From assembly GCA_022827905.1 (NCBI GenBank), contig JAJEIQ010000080.1, positions 62,001-126,000 of the forward strand: 64,000 nt of DNA. The letters are read 5' to 3'. Numbering within the stretch: position 1 is the stretch's first letter; each line of letters opens with the position of its first letter. Origin of the DNA: Pseudomonadales bacterium. GTDB taxonomy: Bacteria > Pseudomonadota > Gammaproteobacteria > Pseudomonadales > Azotimanducaceae. The translations under genes and the position numbers were made by a program. The notes under the pieces were generated by a model. It was not told the origin of the DNA. It was given only the letters and a program-made list of their open reading frames with translations, and did no database searches. Shown here one piece after another: positions 29,481 to 38,924 of the stretch.

Positions 29481-29549
29481 TGGATCGCTCCTTCACCGAA
29501 CCGCGGTGGCGATGTTAAGGCATTTGCCGGCCAATTTGCTTTCTGTAAC

Positions 29550-30686
29550 ATGCCGGGCATGGAGGATTTTGAGGGCATTCGTCCTTATGAGGACGAGGAA
29601 GTGCCGGGGGTTTTGGCGCGGTTGGCCAAGGATGCGGACCTTCAGGCGGTGGTCGCGCGGTATCTGTTTCCCCGCGCGACCAGGCTGCTGCCGGCACTTG
29701 GCCGTTTGCTTGGCGCTCGCCTGCTGCGCCGTGAGGCGGGTCGCCTGCGCACGGTGCGCGACGTGCAGCTGTTCCTGTCCGGGCACATGGGGGCGCTGAT
29801 TGAGAACACCATTCTCAACTTCAGCGTCAGCGGGGTTGAGCGCTTGGTGGCGGGAACGCCCTATCTGTTCATTTCCACCCACCGCGACATCATCATGGAC
29901 ACCGGCCTGGTCAACTTCGCCATCCATCGCGCCGGGCATGCCACCTCCCGGATCGCCATCGGCGACAACTTGCTCGGCAAGGCCTATGCGGCTGATCTCA
30001 TGCGGCTGAACAAGAGCTTCGTGATCGAACGCAGCGTCACGGGTGCCAAGGCGGTGTACCGAGCCCTCAACCGCACCTCAGCCTTCATCCGGGCCTCCTT
30101 GGAAGCTGCGGAATCGGTTTGGATCGCGCAGCGGGAGGGCCGCGCCAAGGACGGTCTCGACCGCACCGACCCAGCGCTCATCAAAATGCTGACCCTCGCT
30201 TGGCGCCAGGAGGTGGAGGAACATGGCGGCCTATGCGCCTGCGTCAAAGTCGTGCCGGTGGCGATCACCTATGAACTCGATCCCTGCGCTTTGCGCAAGG
30301 CACGCGAGCTCTGCATCACCGACCTGCACGGCAAGTACGACAAGCCGGATGGCGAGGACCTCTCCAGCATTGTTGAAGGCATGCTCGGCTTCAAAGGCCG
30401 GGTGCATCTGCATTTCGGCCCGCCTCTTGAGGGCGGCTTTGATTCACCCGAAGCCCTTGCCGATGCCATCGACCGGGAAATCGTCGAAGGCCTCAAGGTC
30501 TTCCCCACCCACGTCGAGGCAGCCCGCCGACTGGGCGATGAGGCCTTGCCGGACACCGTCTCGCCCCACGCCAAGGTCCAAGCGGCCTTTCAGGAGCAGA
30601 TTTCAGCCTGTCCGACCGCCCAGCAGCCCTATTTCTTTCAGCAATACGCCAACCTGATCCGCAACAGGCGACGGTTCGGTGTGTGA
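29550..30686 (+). CDS. Glycerolipid acyltransferase-like protein (PlsB/PlsC superfamily)
   Basis: 378 residues. The acyltransferase block 1 reads STHRDIIMDTGL, so the catalytic His is followed by Asp at +2 and +6 rather than the canonical HX4D. The stretch IAIGDNLLG and a later cluster around VPVAITYELDP resemble a bacterial acyltransferase group with this variant. It probably transfers an acyl group in phospholipid or storage-lipid synthesis; the acceptor is unknown. The second ATG (29559) is an alternative start. It converges on modC. Confidence 0.7.
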   Translation: MPGMEDFEGIRPYEDEEVPGVLARLAKDADLQAVVARYLFPRATRLLPALGRLLGARLLRREAGRLRTVRDVQLFLSGHMGALIENTILNFSVSGVERLVAGTPYLFISTHRDIIMDTGLVNFAIHRAGHATSRIAIGDNLLGKAYAADLMRLNKSFVIERSVTGAKAVYRALNRTSAFIRASLEAAESVWIAQREGRAKDGLDRTDPALIKMLTLAWRQEVEEHGGLCACVKVVPVAITYELDPCALRKARELCITDLHGKYDKPDGEDLSSIVEGMLGFKGRVHLHFGPPLEGGFDSPEALADAIDREIVEGLKVFPTHVEAARRLGDEALPDTVSPHAKVQAAFQEQISACPTAQQPYFFQQYANLIRNRRRFGV

Positions 30687-30747
30687 GTGGTTGACCGGAG
30701 TTACTAATCAACTACTAATTCATGTCATATTGGGAGTTGAGTGCGCC

Positions 30748-31812
30748 TCACTCGGGCGATTGCGCCCAACCGCCCCTGACATCCAGCGCCACCGACTTGA
30801 CCAAGGCATGGAGCGCCATGCCGGGAATGAGCCCCAGGTTCTCTTCGGACAAGCGCGTGATTCGCGCCCGCAACGGCTGCCCGGCACAGTCGAGTTCCGC
30901 GAACACCGCGCCGTCCGGAGTCGGGGCTAGGCCGGTGAGGGTGACGCTCAAGCAGTTCAGGATGCTGGTGCCCATCGGGCGTTCCAAGGCTAGGGCGACG
31001 TCACGGGCGGGAATCTGGACGCGCAATGGTGAGGGCGCTCGGCTCAAGTTGCCGCGCACCCGCAGTGTCTGGGCGCCGATGCGCAGGGTGCTGAGGTCGT
31101 GGGCCTCGTCGTAGGCCTCGAATTCCACGGCGAGGATGGCACCGGTGTCGATCATCGGCGACAGGGGGTGGTCGAGTTCAGCCGCAACCCTGCCGGGCGG
31201 ACCCGCACCAATCACTCGTCCAGCTTCCAGGATCACCAGATGGTCGGCGATCTGCACCACCTCGCTGAGCGCGTGGGTGACATAGATCACCGGCTTGCCC
31301 AAGGTGCGGCACAGTTCGCCGAGCATGGGCGCCAACTGCGCCCTCGCCATCGCATCAAGTGCCGAAAGGGGCTCATCGAACAGCCAGAGTGCGGCGGGCT
31401 TGAGATAGGCACGGGCCAGCGCCACCCGCTGCTGTTGACCTCCGGAGAGCGCTGCGGGTTTGCGCCCGAGCAGGCCTTGCAGCCCAAATCGATTCGTCGC
31501 CTCCTTGAAACGGCTGCCGCTGGGCACGGCGCGCAGGTTGGCCTCCACGGTCAGGTGCGGAAAGAGGGCCGGTTGCTGCAGTGTCATGCTGATGGGTCGG
31601 CGGTGGGCGGGCAGGGCGCTCCAGTCTTGGCTGTTCAGCGCCACTTGGAAGTCCGGCGTGCGGCTTAGGCCCGCAATCAGCCTCAGCAAGGTTGACTTGC
31701 CGGAGCCGGAGGCGCCGATAATGCTGGTGACGCCGCTGCCGGGCAGTTCCAGATCGACCTTCAGTTCGAAGCCACCGGGCTGTGCGAAGCGGCCTTGTAG
31801 CGTCAAGCTCAT
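30748..31812 (-). CDS. modC: Molybdate ABC transporter ATP-binding protein
   Basis: 354 residues: an ABC ATPase domain with Walker A GASGSGKST, signature LSGGQQQR and Walker B LWLFDEPLSALD, then a C-terminal molybdate-binding TOBE domain (about 290-354), which distinguishes ModC from other importers' ATPases. ATG at 31812 overlaps the modB stop (ATGA). Last gene of the modABC operon. Confidence 0.95.
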   Translation of the reverse strand: MSLTLQGRFAQPGGFELKVDLELPGSGVTSIIGASGSGKSTLLRLIAGLSRTPDFQVALNSQDWSALPAHRRPISMTLQQPALFPHLTVEANLRAVPSGSRFKEATNRFGLQGLLGRKPAALSGGQQQRVALARAYLKPAALWLFDEPLSALDAMARAQLAPMLGELCRTLGKPVIYVTHALSEVVQIADHLVILEAGRVIGAGPPGRVAAELDHPLSPMIDTGAILAVEFEAYDEAHDLSTLRIGAQTLRVRGNLSRAPSPLRVQIPARDVALALERPMGTSILNCLSVTLTGLAPTPDGAVFAELDCAGQPLRARITRLSEENLGLIPGMALHALVKSVALDVRGGWAQSPE

Positions 31813-32471
31813 CGGCGCCGCAACGTCCCGTACGTCAGGGTCAGCGCCGTTAAGGAGGCGGCGAGCAGGATGGCGGCGGTAAGGTGCGCGCTGGCGTAGT
31901 CCAGCGACTCCACTTGGTCGAACAGCAGGATGGACAGCACCCGGGTCTCGCCGGGAATGTTGCCGCCGATCATCAGCACGATGCCGAACTCGCCAACGGT
32001 GTGGGCGAACCCGAGCACCCCGGCCGCCACCAGCGCCCGCCAATGCAGCGGCAGCATGAAGCGCAGGAAGCGGGCGGTCGGCGCAACACCCATGACCGAG
32101 GCGGCGTCGAGCAATTCCGCAGGCGTGTTGCGAAAACTGGCCGTCAGCGGTTGGGCGACAAAGGGCAGCGAATAGATGATCGACGCCAGCACCAAGCCGC
32201 TGAAGGTGAAGGCGAGGGGCTGGCCGGTGAGTGAGCGCCAACTACCGCCGAGCCAGGCGTCCTCGGCCATGGCGAGCAGCAGGTAGAAGCCGAGCACGGT
32301 GGGCGGCAGCACCAACGGCAGCGCCACCAACGCCTCGACCAAGGAAGCACCCCGCCGCTTGGTGTGGGCCAGCCACCAAGCCAAGGGCGGCGCCAGGATG
32401 AGCAACGCGACGGTGGTCGTCGCCGCCAAGGCGGCGGTGAGCGTGAGGCTCACCAGCACATCTTCAGCCAT
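31809..32471 (-). CDS. modB: Molybdate ABC transporter permease
   Basis: 220 residues, about five TM helices, with the permease EAA-type loop AASVMGVAPTARFLRFMLP and GFAHTVGEFGIVLMIGGNIPG, the ModB hallmark. ATG at 32471 overlaps the end of modA by 8 bases. The longer open frame upstream is a shadow of modA. Confidence 0.95.
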   Translation of the reverse strand: MAEDVLVSLTLTAALAATTTVALLILAPPLAWWLAHTKRRGASLVEALVALPLVLPPTVLGFYLLLAMAEDAWLGGSWRSLTGQPLAFTFSGLVLASIIYSLPFVAQPLTASFRNTPAELLDAASVMGVAPTARFLRFMLPLHWRALVAAGVLGFAHTVGEFGIVLMIGGNIPGETRVLSILLFDQVESLDYASAHLTAAILLAASLTALTLTYGTLRRR

Positions 32472-33204
32472 CGGCAGCGTAGCCCAACTGCGCCAAGCGG
32501 GATTGGAGTGCAGGTGCCGTGATGAAGTCCAGCAACCTCTCCGCCTCAATGGCCATGGGGCTGCGTCGCACGACTACCGCACCCTGCTCAATGGGGCGGT
32601 GGGCGTTTTCCGGGCAGACCCAAAAGCGTTCCGATGGCGCATTGGTCGCCATGAGCTGACTGAGGGCGACAAATCCGGCAGGCAAGGACCCCGCGGTGAG
32701 GAAGTGCCCCACTTGAGCCACGTTGTTGCCAAACACGAGCCGGCCTTGAACGCCTTCCCAGATACCCAAGGCTTGCATGCACTCCACCGCTGCTTGACCG
32801 TAGGGGGCCAGTTTTGGATTCGGCAGGCCGATTCGGCCTTCCTCCAGAACCATCGGACCGGCTTTGCCCTGTGGCGTCCACAGCGCCACCTTGCCCCGGG
32901 CGTAGATTCTGACCGGTCCAGCCGCCAGGCCATCGCGCACCAAGGCGGTGGGCCTCGCCATGTCGGCGGAAAGGAAGGCGTCAAAGGGGGCGCCTTGGCG
33001 AATCTGGGTGGCAAGCAGTCCCGATGAACCGAATGCCGAGGCAAGCTCCAAGCGTTGAGTCCGCTCAAACTCCGCTGCGACCATGATGAATGCCGCGCGA
33101 AAGTTGGCGGCCACTGCGACCTTCAGCGGACCCTGATCACTCCCCAGAGCCTGACCGCAGCACACCGCCAGCAGCGCCCAAGCGACAGGAGTGGGGATGG
33201 CCAT
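32464..33204 (-). CDS. modA: Molybdate-binding periplasmic protein
   Basis: 246 residues with a cleavable signal peptide ending near ALGS, then the ModA start LKVAVAANFRAAF, the oxyanion-site region FGSSGLLATQIRQGAPFDAFLSAD and the Tyr/Asn-containing VFGNNVAQV. First gene of modABC. No modE regulator is adjacent. Supplies molybdenum for molybdoenzymes. Confidence 0.94.
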   Translation of the reverse strand: MAIPTPVAWALLAVCCGQALGSDQGPLKVAVAANFRAAFIMVAAEFERTQRLELASAFGSSGLLATQIRQGAPFDAFLSADMARPTALVRDGLAAGPVRIYARGKVALWTPQGKAGPMVLEEGRIGLPNPKLAPYGQAAVECMQALGIWEGVQGRLVFGNNVAQVGHFLTAGSLPAGFVALSQLMATNAPSERFWVCPENAHRPIEQGAVVVRRSPMAIEAERLLDFITAPALQSRLAQLGYAADG

Positions 33205-33213
33205 CGGCGTAGT

Positions 33214-33927
33214 CTAGCGGAATTGCGCAGGAGCCGATGATGAAGCTTGGCCTCCCACACGAGCCGCTGCCCAAACAACAACTTCATCGGCTCCTGCTTC
33301 CAGCAGCACCCGGGCTAGTTCGGCAGTGGTTGCGCCGGTCGTCATCACGTCGTCGACGATGGCGACCGTGCCTGCGAATGGCTGGTTGGCCTTGAACACG
33401 CCGCGCACGCTGCGGGCGCGGGCAGCGCGGGATTGGCCGCGCTGCGTGGCGGTGCGGCCGACACGGCGGACCGCCTTGCGTCTAAGGGGGATGCCGAAGC
33501 GGCGGGCCAAGGGCGCGGCCAGCAGGATGGCTTGGTTGTGCCCACGGTGGAAGATTCGTCCCGTTGTCAGCGGCACCGGCACTAGGAGGTCGGGCAAGGG
33601 ATCGTCGGCCGTGGCCACGGCATCGCCCAGCAGGCGGCTTAGGAGCTTGGCTTGGCTGTAGCCCTTGCCGAACTTGATGGCGTGAATGAGCCTAGGCACG
33701 GGGTCCTCGAACAACAGGGGGGCGATGGCGCGCTCAAACGGCGGTGGCTTAAGGGCGCAGTGGCGGCACAGTGCAAGGTCGGCGGGCAGGGGTGCGGCGC
33801 AGTTCGGGCACGGGAGCCTGTTCCAGGGCAGGCTTCGCCAGCACGGCGGGCAGAGATCGAGGTCGGCGTTGATCGGCATATCGCACAGCCGGCACACCCG
33901 CGACAGAAGGAGGTCGATGATTCCCAT
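33214..33927 (-). CDS. comF: ComF family phosphoribosyltransferase-like protein
   Basis: 237 residues. An N-terminal double zinc-ribbon (CRLCD, CPPCW, CPNC, CRHC) is followed by a phosphoribosyltransferase fold ending with the PRPP-loop VAIVDDVMTTGATTAEL. The family is linked to DNA uptake (ComFC) and is also called GntX in enterobacteria. ATG at 33927 is chosen to match the family start; no strong Shine-Dalgarno is visible, and a -10-like CATAAC ends only 7 bases upstream. It starts 9 bases upstream of the end of modA on the same strand. Confidence 0.88.
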   Translation of the reverse strand: MGIIDLLLSRVCRLCDMPINADLDLCPPCWRSLPWNRLPCPNCAAPLPADLALCRHCALKPPPFERAIAPLLFEDPVPRLIHAIKFGKGYSQAKLLSRLLGDAVATADDPLPDLLVPVPLTTGRIFHRGHNQAILLAAPLARRFGIPLRRKAVRRVGRTATQRGQSRAARARSVRGVFKANQPFAGTVAIVDDVMTTGATTAELARVLLEAGADEVVVWAAARVGGQASSSAPAQFR

Positions 33928-34056
33928 GGGATTGTTATGCTCTTTCGGCGCGCCCGGCGCCAGAGGCGATTGCCCTTGGTGGCTGTAGGACATCCGCCAT
34001 GCGCATACCCGGACAGACGGGCTAGAATGGTTGTTGCGCCAATAAGGTCCATTTCC

Positions 34057-35793
34057 ATGCTGCACTATCAAGCACCCGAGCAGGACTTGGAATTCCTGCT
34101 GTTCAACCTCTTCGACATCACTCGGGAATGGGCCGACGTGCCCGAGTTCGCCGATTTCAGCGAAGACGTGGTACGGGCGGTGCTGCGCGAGGCGGGCAAG
34201 CTGGCTGGCGAGGTGATGGCGCCGATCAATCAGCTAGGCGACCAGGAGGGGTGCCGTTGGACGGACGGGGCGGTGCAGGCGCCGGCGGCGTTCAGGCCAG
34301 CCTTCAAGGCGTTAACAGAGGGCGGCTGGCTGGGGGTGTCGGGCAACCCGGCCTATGGCGGCATGGGGATGCCGAAGCTCTTGGCCTGCCTGATCGAGGA
34401 GATGTTCTGGAGCGCCAACACCGGCCTTTACCTGTACGGAACCCTGTCCCTGGGCGCCTCCATATGCATCGACACCCACGGCAGCGAAGCCCAAAAGGCG
34501 CTCTATCTGCCCAAGCTCTACAGCGGTGAATGGACCGGCGCCATGGACCTAACCGAAGCCCATGCCGGCACCGACTTGGGGCTGCTGCGCACCCGTGCGG
34601 AAGATGCCGGTGACGGTAGCTACCGCATCTCCGGCACCAAGATATTCATCACCAGCGGCGAGCACGATCTAGCGGAGAACATCATCCACTTGGTGCTCGC
34701 CCGCGTCACCGGGGCACCGGCGGGCACCCGGGGCATTAGCCTGTTCATCGTGCCGAAGTTCATTCCCAACCCGGATGGCTCCCTCGGCCCCCGCAATGCG
34801 GTGGCGAGCGGCTCCGTTGAGCACAAGATGGGGGTGGTGGCCAGCTCCACCAACGTGATGAACTACGAAAACGCCGTCGGCTACCGGGTGGGCGAGGAGA
34901 ACGCAGGCCTAGCCTGCATGTTCACCATGATGAACTATGAACGCCTGTCGGTCGGCCTGCAAGGGCTTGGCGCGGGCGAACTGGCCTATCAGCAAGCAGT
35001 GGCCTACGCCAAGGATCGCTTGCAGGGCCGGGCAGCCACCGGTCCGCAGAACCCCAGCGCCGAGGCGGACTCCCTGTTGGTGCATCCGGACGTGCGCCGC
35101 ATGCTGCTCACAATTCGCGCCTACACCGAAGCGGGCCGCGCCTTCGCCATGCTGGTTGGGCGCAGCCTTGATGCCGCCAAGCACAAGGACGATGCGTCAA
35201 GCCAAACCGTGGCCGAGCTGCTCACGCCCATCGCCAAGGCCTTTCTTAGCGACAAAGGCTTGGAGTGCGCGGTGATGGCGCAGCAGGTTTTCGGCGGCCA
35301 CGGCTACATCAAGGAGTGGGGCATGGAGCAGATCGTGCGCGACGCCCGCATCGCGCCGATCTATGAAGGCACCAACGGGGTTCAGGCGCTCGATCTCGTG
35401 GCCCGCAAGGTGCTCCGGGACGGCGGCGCCACCATGCGCCGGTTCATCGACCAAATGGCTGCCGATCCAGCGCTCCCTGAGCACGCTCCCGCTTTGCGCA
35501 GTGCATTGGATCGGCTGGTGGACGTCACCGATTGGGTGGTGGCCGAAGCGCCCCAGGACGCCGACCTGCCGGGGGCCGTCTCGACCGACTACTTGGAGCT
35601 GGCTGGCCTGACCATCTATGCTTGGTTGTGGGCCCGCATGGCCAAGGCGGCGGGGAATGATGCCTTCGGCCAAGCGAAGCGGCGCACCGCTACCTTCTTC
35701 TACGACAAACTGCTGCCCAAGACCGAAGCCCTCGTCCGCAGCATTCGCTCCGGTGCGCCATCGCTGATGGACATGCCGCAGGAGTGGTTTTGA
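34057..35793 (+). CDS. Acyl-CoA dehydrogenase, long DmdC-type
   Basis: 578 residues, the length of the DmdC-like acyl-CoA dehydrogenases that carry a C-terminal extra domain. It starts YQAPEQDLEFLL, then MDLTEAHAGTDLG and KIFITSGEH in the FAD/substrate region, with the catalytic base region QVFGGHGYIKEWGMEQIVRDARIAPIYEGTN. It oxidises an acyl-CoA (straight-chain fatty acyl or 3-methylmercaptopropionyl type); substrate cannot be decided. A -10-like TAGAAT is at 34023-34028. The open frame upstream is a shadow of comF. Confidence 0.92.
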   Translation: MLHYQAPEQDLEFLLFNLFDITREWADVPEFADFSEDVVRAVLREAGKLAGEVMAPINQLGDQEGCRWTDGAVQAPAAFRPAFKALTEGGWLGVSGNPAYGGMGMPKLLACLIEEMFWSANTGLYLYGTLSLGASICIDTHGSEAQKALYLPKLYSGEWTGAMDLTEAHAGTDLGLLRTRAEDAGDGSYRISGTKIFITSGEHDLAENIIHLVLARVTGAPAGTRGISLFIVPKFIPNPDGSLGPRNAVASGSVEHKMGVVASSTNVMNYENAVGYRVGEENAGLACMFTMMNYERLSVGLQGLGAGELAYQQAVAYAKDRLQGRAATGPQNPSAEADSLLVHPDVRRMLLTIRAYTEAGRAFAMLVGRSLDAAKHKDDASSQTVAELLTPIAKAFLSDKGLECAVMAQQVFGGHGYIKEWGMEQIVRDARIAPIYEGTNGVQALDLVARKVLRDGGATMRRFIDQMAADPALPEHAPALRSALDRLVDVTDWVVAEAPQDADLPGAVSTDYLELAGLTIYAWLWARMAKAAGNDAFGQAKRRTATFFYDKLLPKTEALVRSIRSGAPSLMDMPQEWF

Positions 35794-35800
35794 AGAGTTT

Positions 35801-36007
35801 TCATTCCAACCGGCTGATCATTCGAAACACGGCGATCAGGATGCCGAAGCCGACGTAGAGCCCGAAGGTGGCGATGCCCAGCAGCATGGCCATTTGCGGT
35901 GTGACGACCTCCTCTGCGGCCAGCCAGCCGACCAATGCCCATAGGGCCACGAGGGATGTGCCGATCCCAACGGCGACCAGCCCTCGCCTGCCTTTACGGC
36001 GAGCCAT
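35801..36007 (-). CDS. Small two-TM membrane protein, unknown
   Basis: 68 residues with a basic start (ARRKGRRG), two TM helices (about 10-30 and 38-60) and a charged end. Not recognised. It lies 22 bases downstream of the cyclase-family gene and is likely on the same transcript. Confidence 0.5.
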   Translation of the reverse strand: MARRKGRRGLVAVGIGTSLVALWALVGWLAAEEVVTPQMAMLLGIATFGLYVGFGILIAVFRMISRLE

Positions 36008-36029
36008 TAGCGGCCTAACCTCTCGTTGA

Positions 36030-36965
36030 TCAACGGATTGCCACCGGATTGATCACCGCTTGGACGGCGCCTTCGAACCGAGGCACGCCGAGCACGAACA
36101 GGAATTCCGATGCGCCGTCGGCCGCGAGTTCGCGGGTGTCCATGTTTTCGAGAATGTACACGCCGTTCTTGGCCAGCAGTTCCGGATGCACCGGAAAGGC
36201 CTGTTGCGGATCTTCGGAGGGCAGCACTTCCAAGGCCCAAGTGTCCGCGCCGACGGCCACCGCGCCCAACTCCGCCAAGTAGCGGGCGCCATCGACACCG
36301 AGGCCTGGCTGGCCACCCATGAAGCGTTCCGGGTCGGCGTCCATGACGTTCAGCCAGCCGGTGTGGAACAGCACCACGTCACCCTTTTCGATTTGGACGC
36401 CCTGGGCGGCTTGGGCGGCCATGATTTCCTTGCGATTGAAGGCCATGCCTTCCGGCATGGGGTTCTGGCCGGCCAGTTCGGCCATGTCCAGCAGCACGCC
36501 CCGGCTGACGATGGGCGGCAACTCGTGGACGCCGAGCTTGGTCAAGCCGGTGGGCACCACGAAGTCCTGGGCCCGATTGCCGTTGTAGTAAACGTGGTCG
36601 ATGCCCATGTGGCCCAAGCCGTCGAGCTGGCTGCCAATGCCCATCCACAGCGTCATCAGGTCGTCGTTGCCGGTGGCGCGGTTGATGCCGAGGGGTGTGC
36701 CGGTGCCGTCGTCGAGCTGCAGGATGGTCATGGCGTACTGGCGCGGCGGATAGGCTGGCGAATCCGCCCCGGTGATCACCCCGAGGCGGTAAACCTTGCC
36801 CCTCTTCACGAGCCCCGCGGCGGCCACCACCTTTTCCGGGCTGAGATTGTTGATCGCCCCCAAGGTGTCATCGGCGCCGTACCTGGATGGGTGCCAGGCA
36901 TCGTCCCCCCAACCGGCCAAGGGCGCGACGAGCAGCGCGGCGGTCAGTCCGAGCAGAGTCTTCAT
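36030..36965 (-). CDS. Secreted cyclase-family (kynurenine formamidase-like) hydrolase
   Basis: 311 residues with an N-terminal signal peptide (about 1-20). The metal-binding part, usually HxGTHxD in this family, reads GSQLDGLGHMGIDH, as in the larger cyclase-family members. Later DVVLFHTGW and LGADTWALE-like strands fit the fold. It may open amide or lactone bonds in the periplasm. AAGGAG stands 7 bases before the ATG. It lies 21 bases downstream of mpl. Confidence 0.8.
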   Translation of the reverse strand: MKTLLGLTAALLVAPLAGWGDDAWHPSRYGADDTLGAINNLSPEKVVAAAGLVKRGKVYRLGVITGADSPAYPPRQYAMTILQLDDGTGTPLGINRATGNDDLMTLWMGIGSQLDGLGHMGIDHVYYNGNRAQDFVVPTGLTKLGVHELPPIVSRGVLLDMAELAGQNPMPEGMAFNRKEIMAAQAAQGVQIEKGDVVLFHTGWLNVMDADPERFMGGQPGLGVDGARYLAELGAVAVGADTWALEVLPSEDPQQAFPVHPELLAKNGVYILENMDTRELAADGASEFLFVLGVPRFEGAVQAVINPVAIR

Positions 36966-36986
36966 GGTCTTTCTCCTTACGTCAGT

Positions 36987-38378
36987 TTAGCTTTCCCGCA
37001 GGGCGGCGGGGAGCTTTTCGTAGATGTTGCCGAAGTCGCCGTTGGACATGATGACGACATGGCGCCGCTGCTTGGGCAGTTCGCAAACCTGCTTGATGAG
37101 GTGGGGCAGGTCGGCGAAGTGCTGGGCTGGCACGACGCACTCCGACGTCAAGGCGGCCAAGTCCCATTCGATGTTGGCGCTGCGGAACCAGAACGCTTGG
37201 TCGGCGGCGGCGCAGCAGCTAGCCAGTGCGCCGCGCAGGGTGCCCAGCGACATGGTGTGGGTGCGCGGTTCAATGATGGCGAGTATCTCCTCGCGGCCGA
37301 CCCGGGCGCGCAGGCCCTGCAGGGTCTTGCGAATGGCGGTGGGATGATGGGCGAAGTCGTCGTACAGGGTCGTTTTGCCCACTTCGGCGATCACTTCCAG
37401 GCGGCGTTTGACCCCCGAGAAGTCGGCCAAGGCCTCGATGGCCAACTCCGGTGCCACCCCGGCGTGGCGGGCCGCGGCGATGGCGCCCAAGGCGTTGTGG
37501 GTGTTGTGTAGGCCAAGCATTGGCCACGAGACTCGGCCGAGGATTCGGTCGTTCAAGGCAACATCGAAAGCGCTGTTGTCGGCGTTGGGGTTGATCGCCG
37601 TCCAGCGCTCGCCGTTGTCCATCGCCAACGCTCGGGTTGGCCCTGTTGCGCCGACCCGGGCCACCGGCGTCCAACAGCCAGCGCGCAGCAGGTCGTTGAT
37701 GTTTCCGTCGTCGCTCGGTGCGATGACCAGTCCCTCCCCCGGCACGGTGCGAAGCAATTGATGGAACTGCGCCTTGACGGCGTCCACATCCTTGAAGATG
37801 TCAGCGTGGTCGTGCTCCAAATTGTTGATGATGAGGGTGCGCGGCTGGTAGTGGAGGAACTTCGAACGGCGGTCGAAGTAGGAGGTGTCGTATTCGTCCG
37901 CCTCGACCACAAAGTACGGCGCCCGGCCCAAACGGGCGGAACGGTCGAAATTCTTGGGTGCGCCGCCGATCAGATAGCCGGGTTGGAGTCCAGCCCAGTC
38001 CAAGATCCAGGCCAGCATGCTCGTGGTGGTTGTTTTGCCGTGGGTGCCCGACACCGCCAGCACCCAGCGGTCCCGCAGCAGGTTGGTGCCCAGCCACTCC
38101 GCGCCGGAGACGTAGCGCAGCCCGCGGTTGAGAATGTGCTCCACCGAGTCCACGCCCCTTGGCAGCCCGGCGTTGCCGATGACCACCAAGTCGGGAGTTG
38201 GCTGTAGTTGCGCGGCGTCGAAGCCCTCGTGGACGGTGATGCCGTCCGCAGACAACAAGTCGCTCATCGGGGGATAGATGTGCTTATCGGAGCCACTCAC
38301 TTGGTGGCCCTGCTGTTTCGCGAGCAGCGCTAGGCTGCCCATCAGGGTGCCGCCGATGCCGAGGAAATAGATCCTCAC
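36987..38378 (-). CDS. mpl: UDP-N-acetylmuramate:L-Ala-gamma-D-Glu-meso-DAP ligase
   Basis: Murein peptide ligase that attaches recovered tripeptide to UDP-MurNAc in cell-wall recycling. The 463-residue product begins VRIYFLGIGGTLMGSLALLA, has the ATP loop SGTHGKTTTTSMLAW, EADEYDTSYFDRRSKF, and FAHHPTAIRKTLQGLR. The GTG at 38378 overlaps the stop of the upstream membrane gene (GTGA), which decides the start; the longer open frame upstream is shadow. Confidence 0.95.
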   Translation of the reverse strand: MRIYFLGIGGTLMGSLALLAKQQGHQVSGSDKHIYPPMSDLLSADGITVHEGFDAAQLQPTPDLVVIGNAGLPRGVDSVEHILNRGLRYVSGAEWLGTNLLRDRWVLAVSGTHGKTTTTSMLAWILDWAGLQPGYLIGGAPKNFDRSARLGRAPYFVVEADEYDTSYFDRRSKFLHYQPRTLIINNLEHDHADIFKDVDAVKAQFHQLLRTVPGEGLVIAPSDDGNINDLLRAGCWTPVARVGATGPTRALAMDNGERWTAINPNADNSAFDVALNDRILGRVSWPMLGLHNTHNALGAIAAARHAGVAPELAIEALADFSGVKRRLEVIAEVGKTTLYDDFAHHPTAIRKTLQGLRARVGREEILAIIEPRTHTMSLGTLRGALASCCAAADQAFWFRSANIEWDLAALTSECVVPAQHFADLPHLIKQVCELPKQRRHVVIMSNGDFGNIYEKLPAALRES

Positions 38379-38875
38379 CCGGCGCTGGCCAAGCTGGCGA
38401 GTCCTGTGCTGATCAGCATCATGCTGAAGGCGAGGCCAACGCCGATGGCCATGTGGGACTTCAGCGACCGCGAGAGAATGAAGCCGAACACGGTGACCGA
38501 CCAAACCATGAAGGTGGCGTAGGCGGCGAGTATCGCGACTTCGTTAAGCATCTGCGCCAGCGGCACAATCACGGCAAAGATCGCGGTCAGGACCATGTCG
38601 CAGCCGAGCAGAACCGACAGGGTCCAGACGAAGCGGTCGCCGGCGCCGCGCAGGCTGCAGATTAGATAAACCAAGGAGGCCAAGGTGGCGACTGAGACCA
38701 GAACCCCAGTGGCGATGCGCAGGGCGGGCTCTCCGGAGATGATCGTGGTCAGCGTGATGCTGCACACCAGATTGGCCACCAGCACGAGAAACAGGAAGTA
38801 GGGGTGCTTGGGCACGATTTCGGGATCGTGGCGCAGCAGGCACACGCGCCAGAAGAAGTACAGAACGATCAGCAT
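38375..38875 (-). CDS. Inner-membrane protein, unknown
   Basis: 166 residues with about five TM helices and short loops; no recognisable catalytic motif. Translationally coupled to mpl through a GTGA overlap, so a link to murein recycling or envelope function is possible but only inferred from position. Confidence 0.6.
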   Translation of the reverse strand: MLIVLYFFWRVCLLRHDPEIVPKHPYFLFLVLVANLVCSITLTTIISGEPALRIATGVLVSVATLASLVYLICSLRGAGDRFVWTLSVLLGCDMVLTAIFAVIVPLAQMLNEVAILAAYATFMVWSVTVFGFILSRSLKSHMAIGVGLAFSMMLISTGLASLASAG

Positions 38876-38924
38876 GAGGGTGTGATGCTTGGATGCGGTG
38901 AAAGGAGGTTGGCTGGGCGGAAAC

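Noticed and set aside
36060-37511. 483-codon plus-strand frame
   Set aside because: Runs antisense across the cyclase and mpl genes, both of which have clear motifs on the minus strand.
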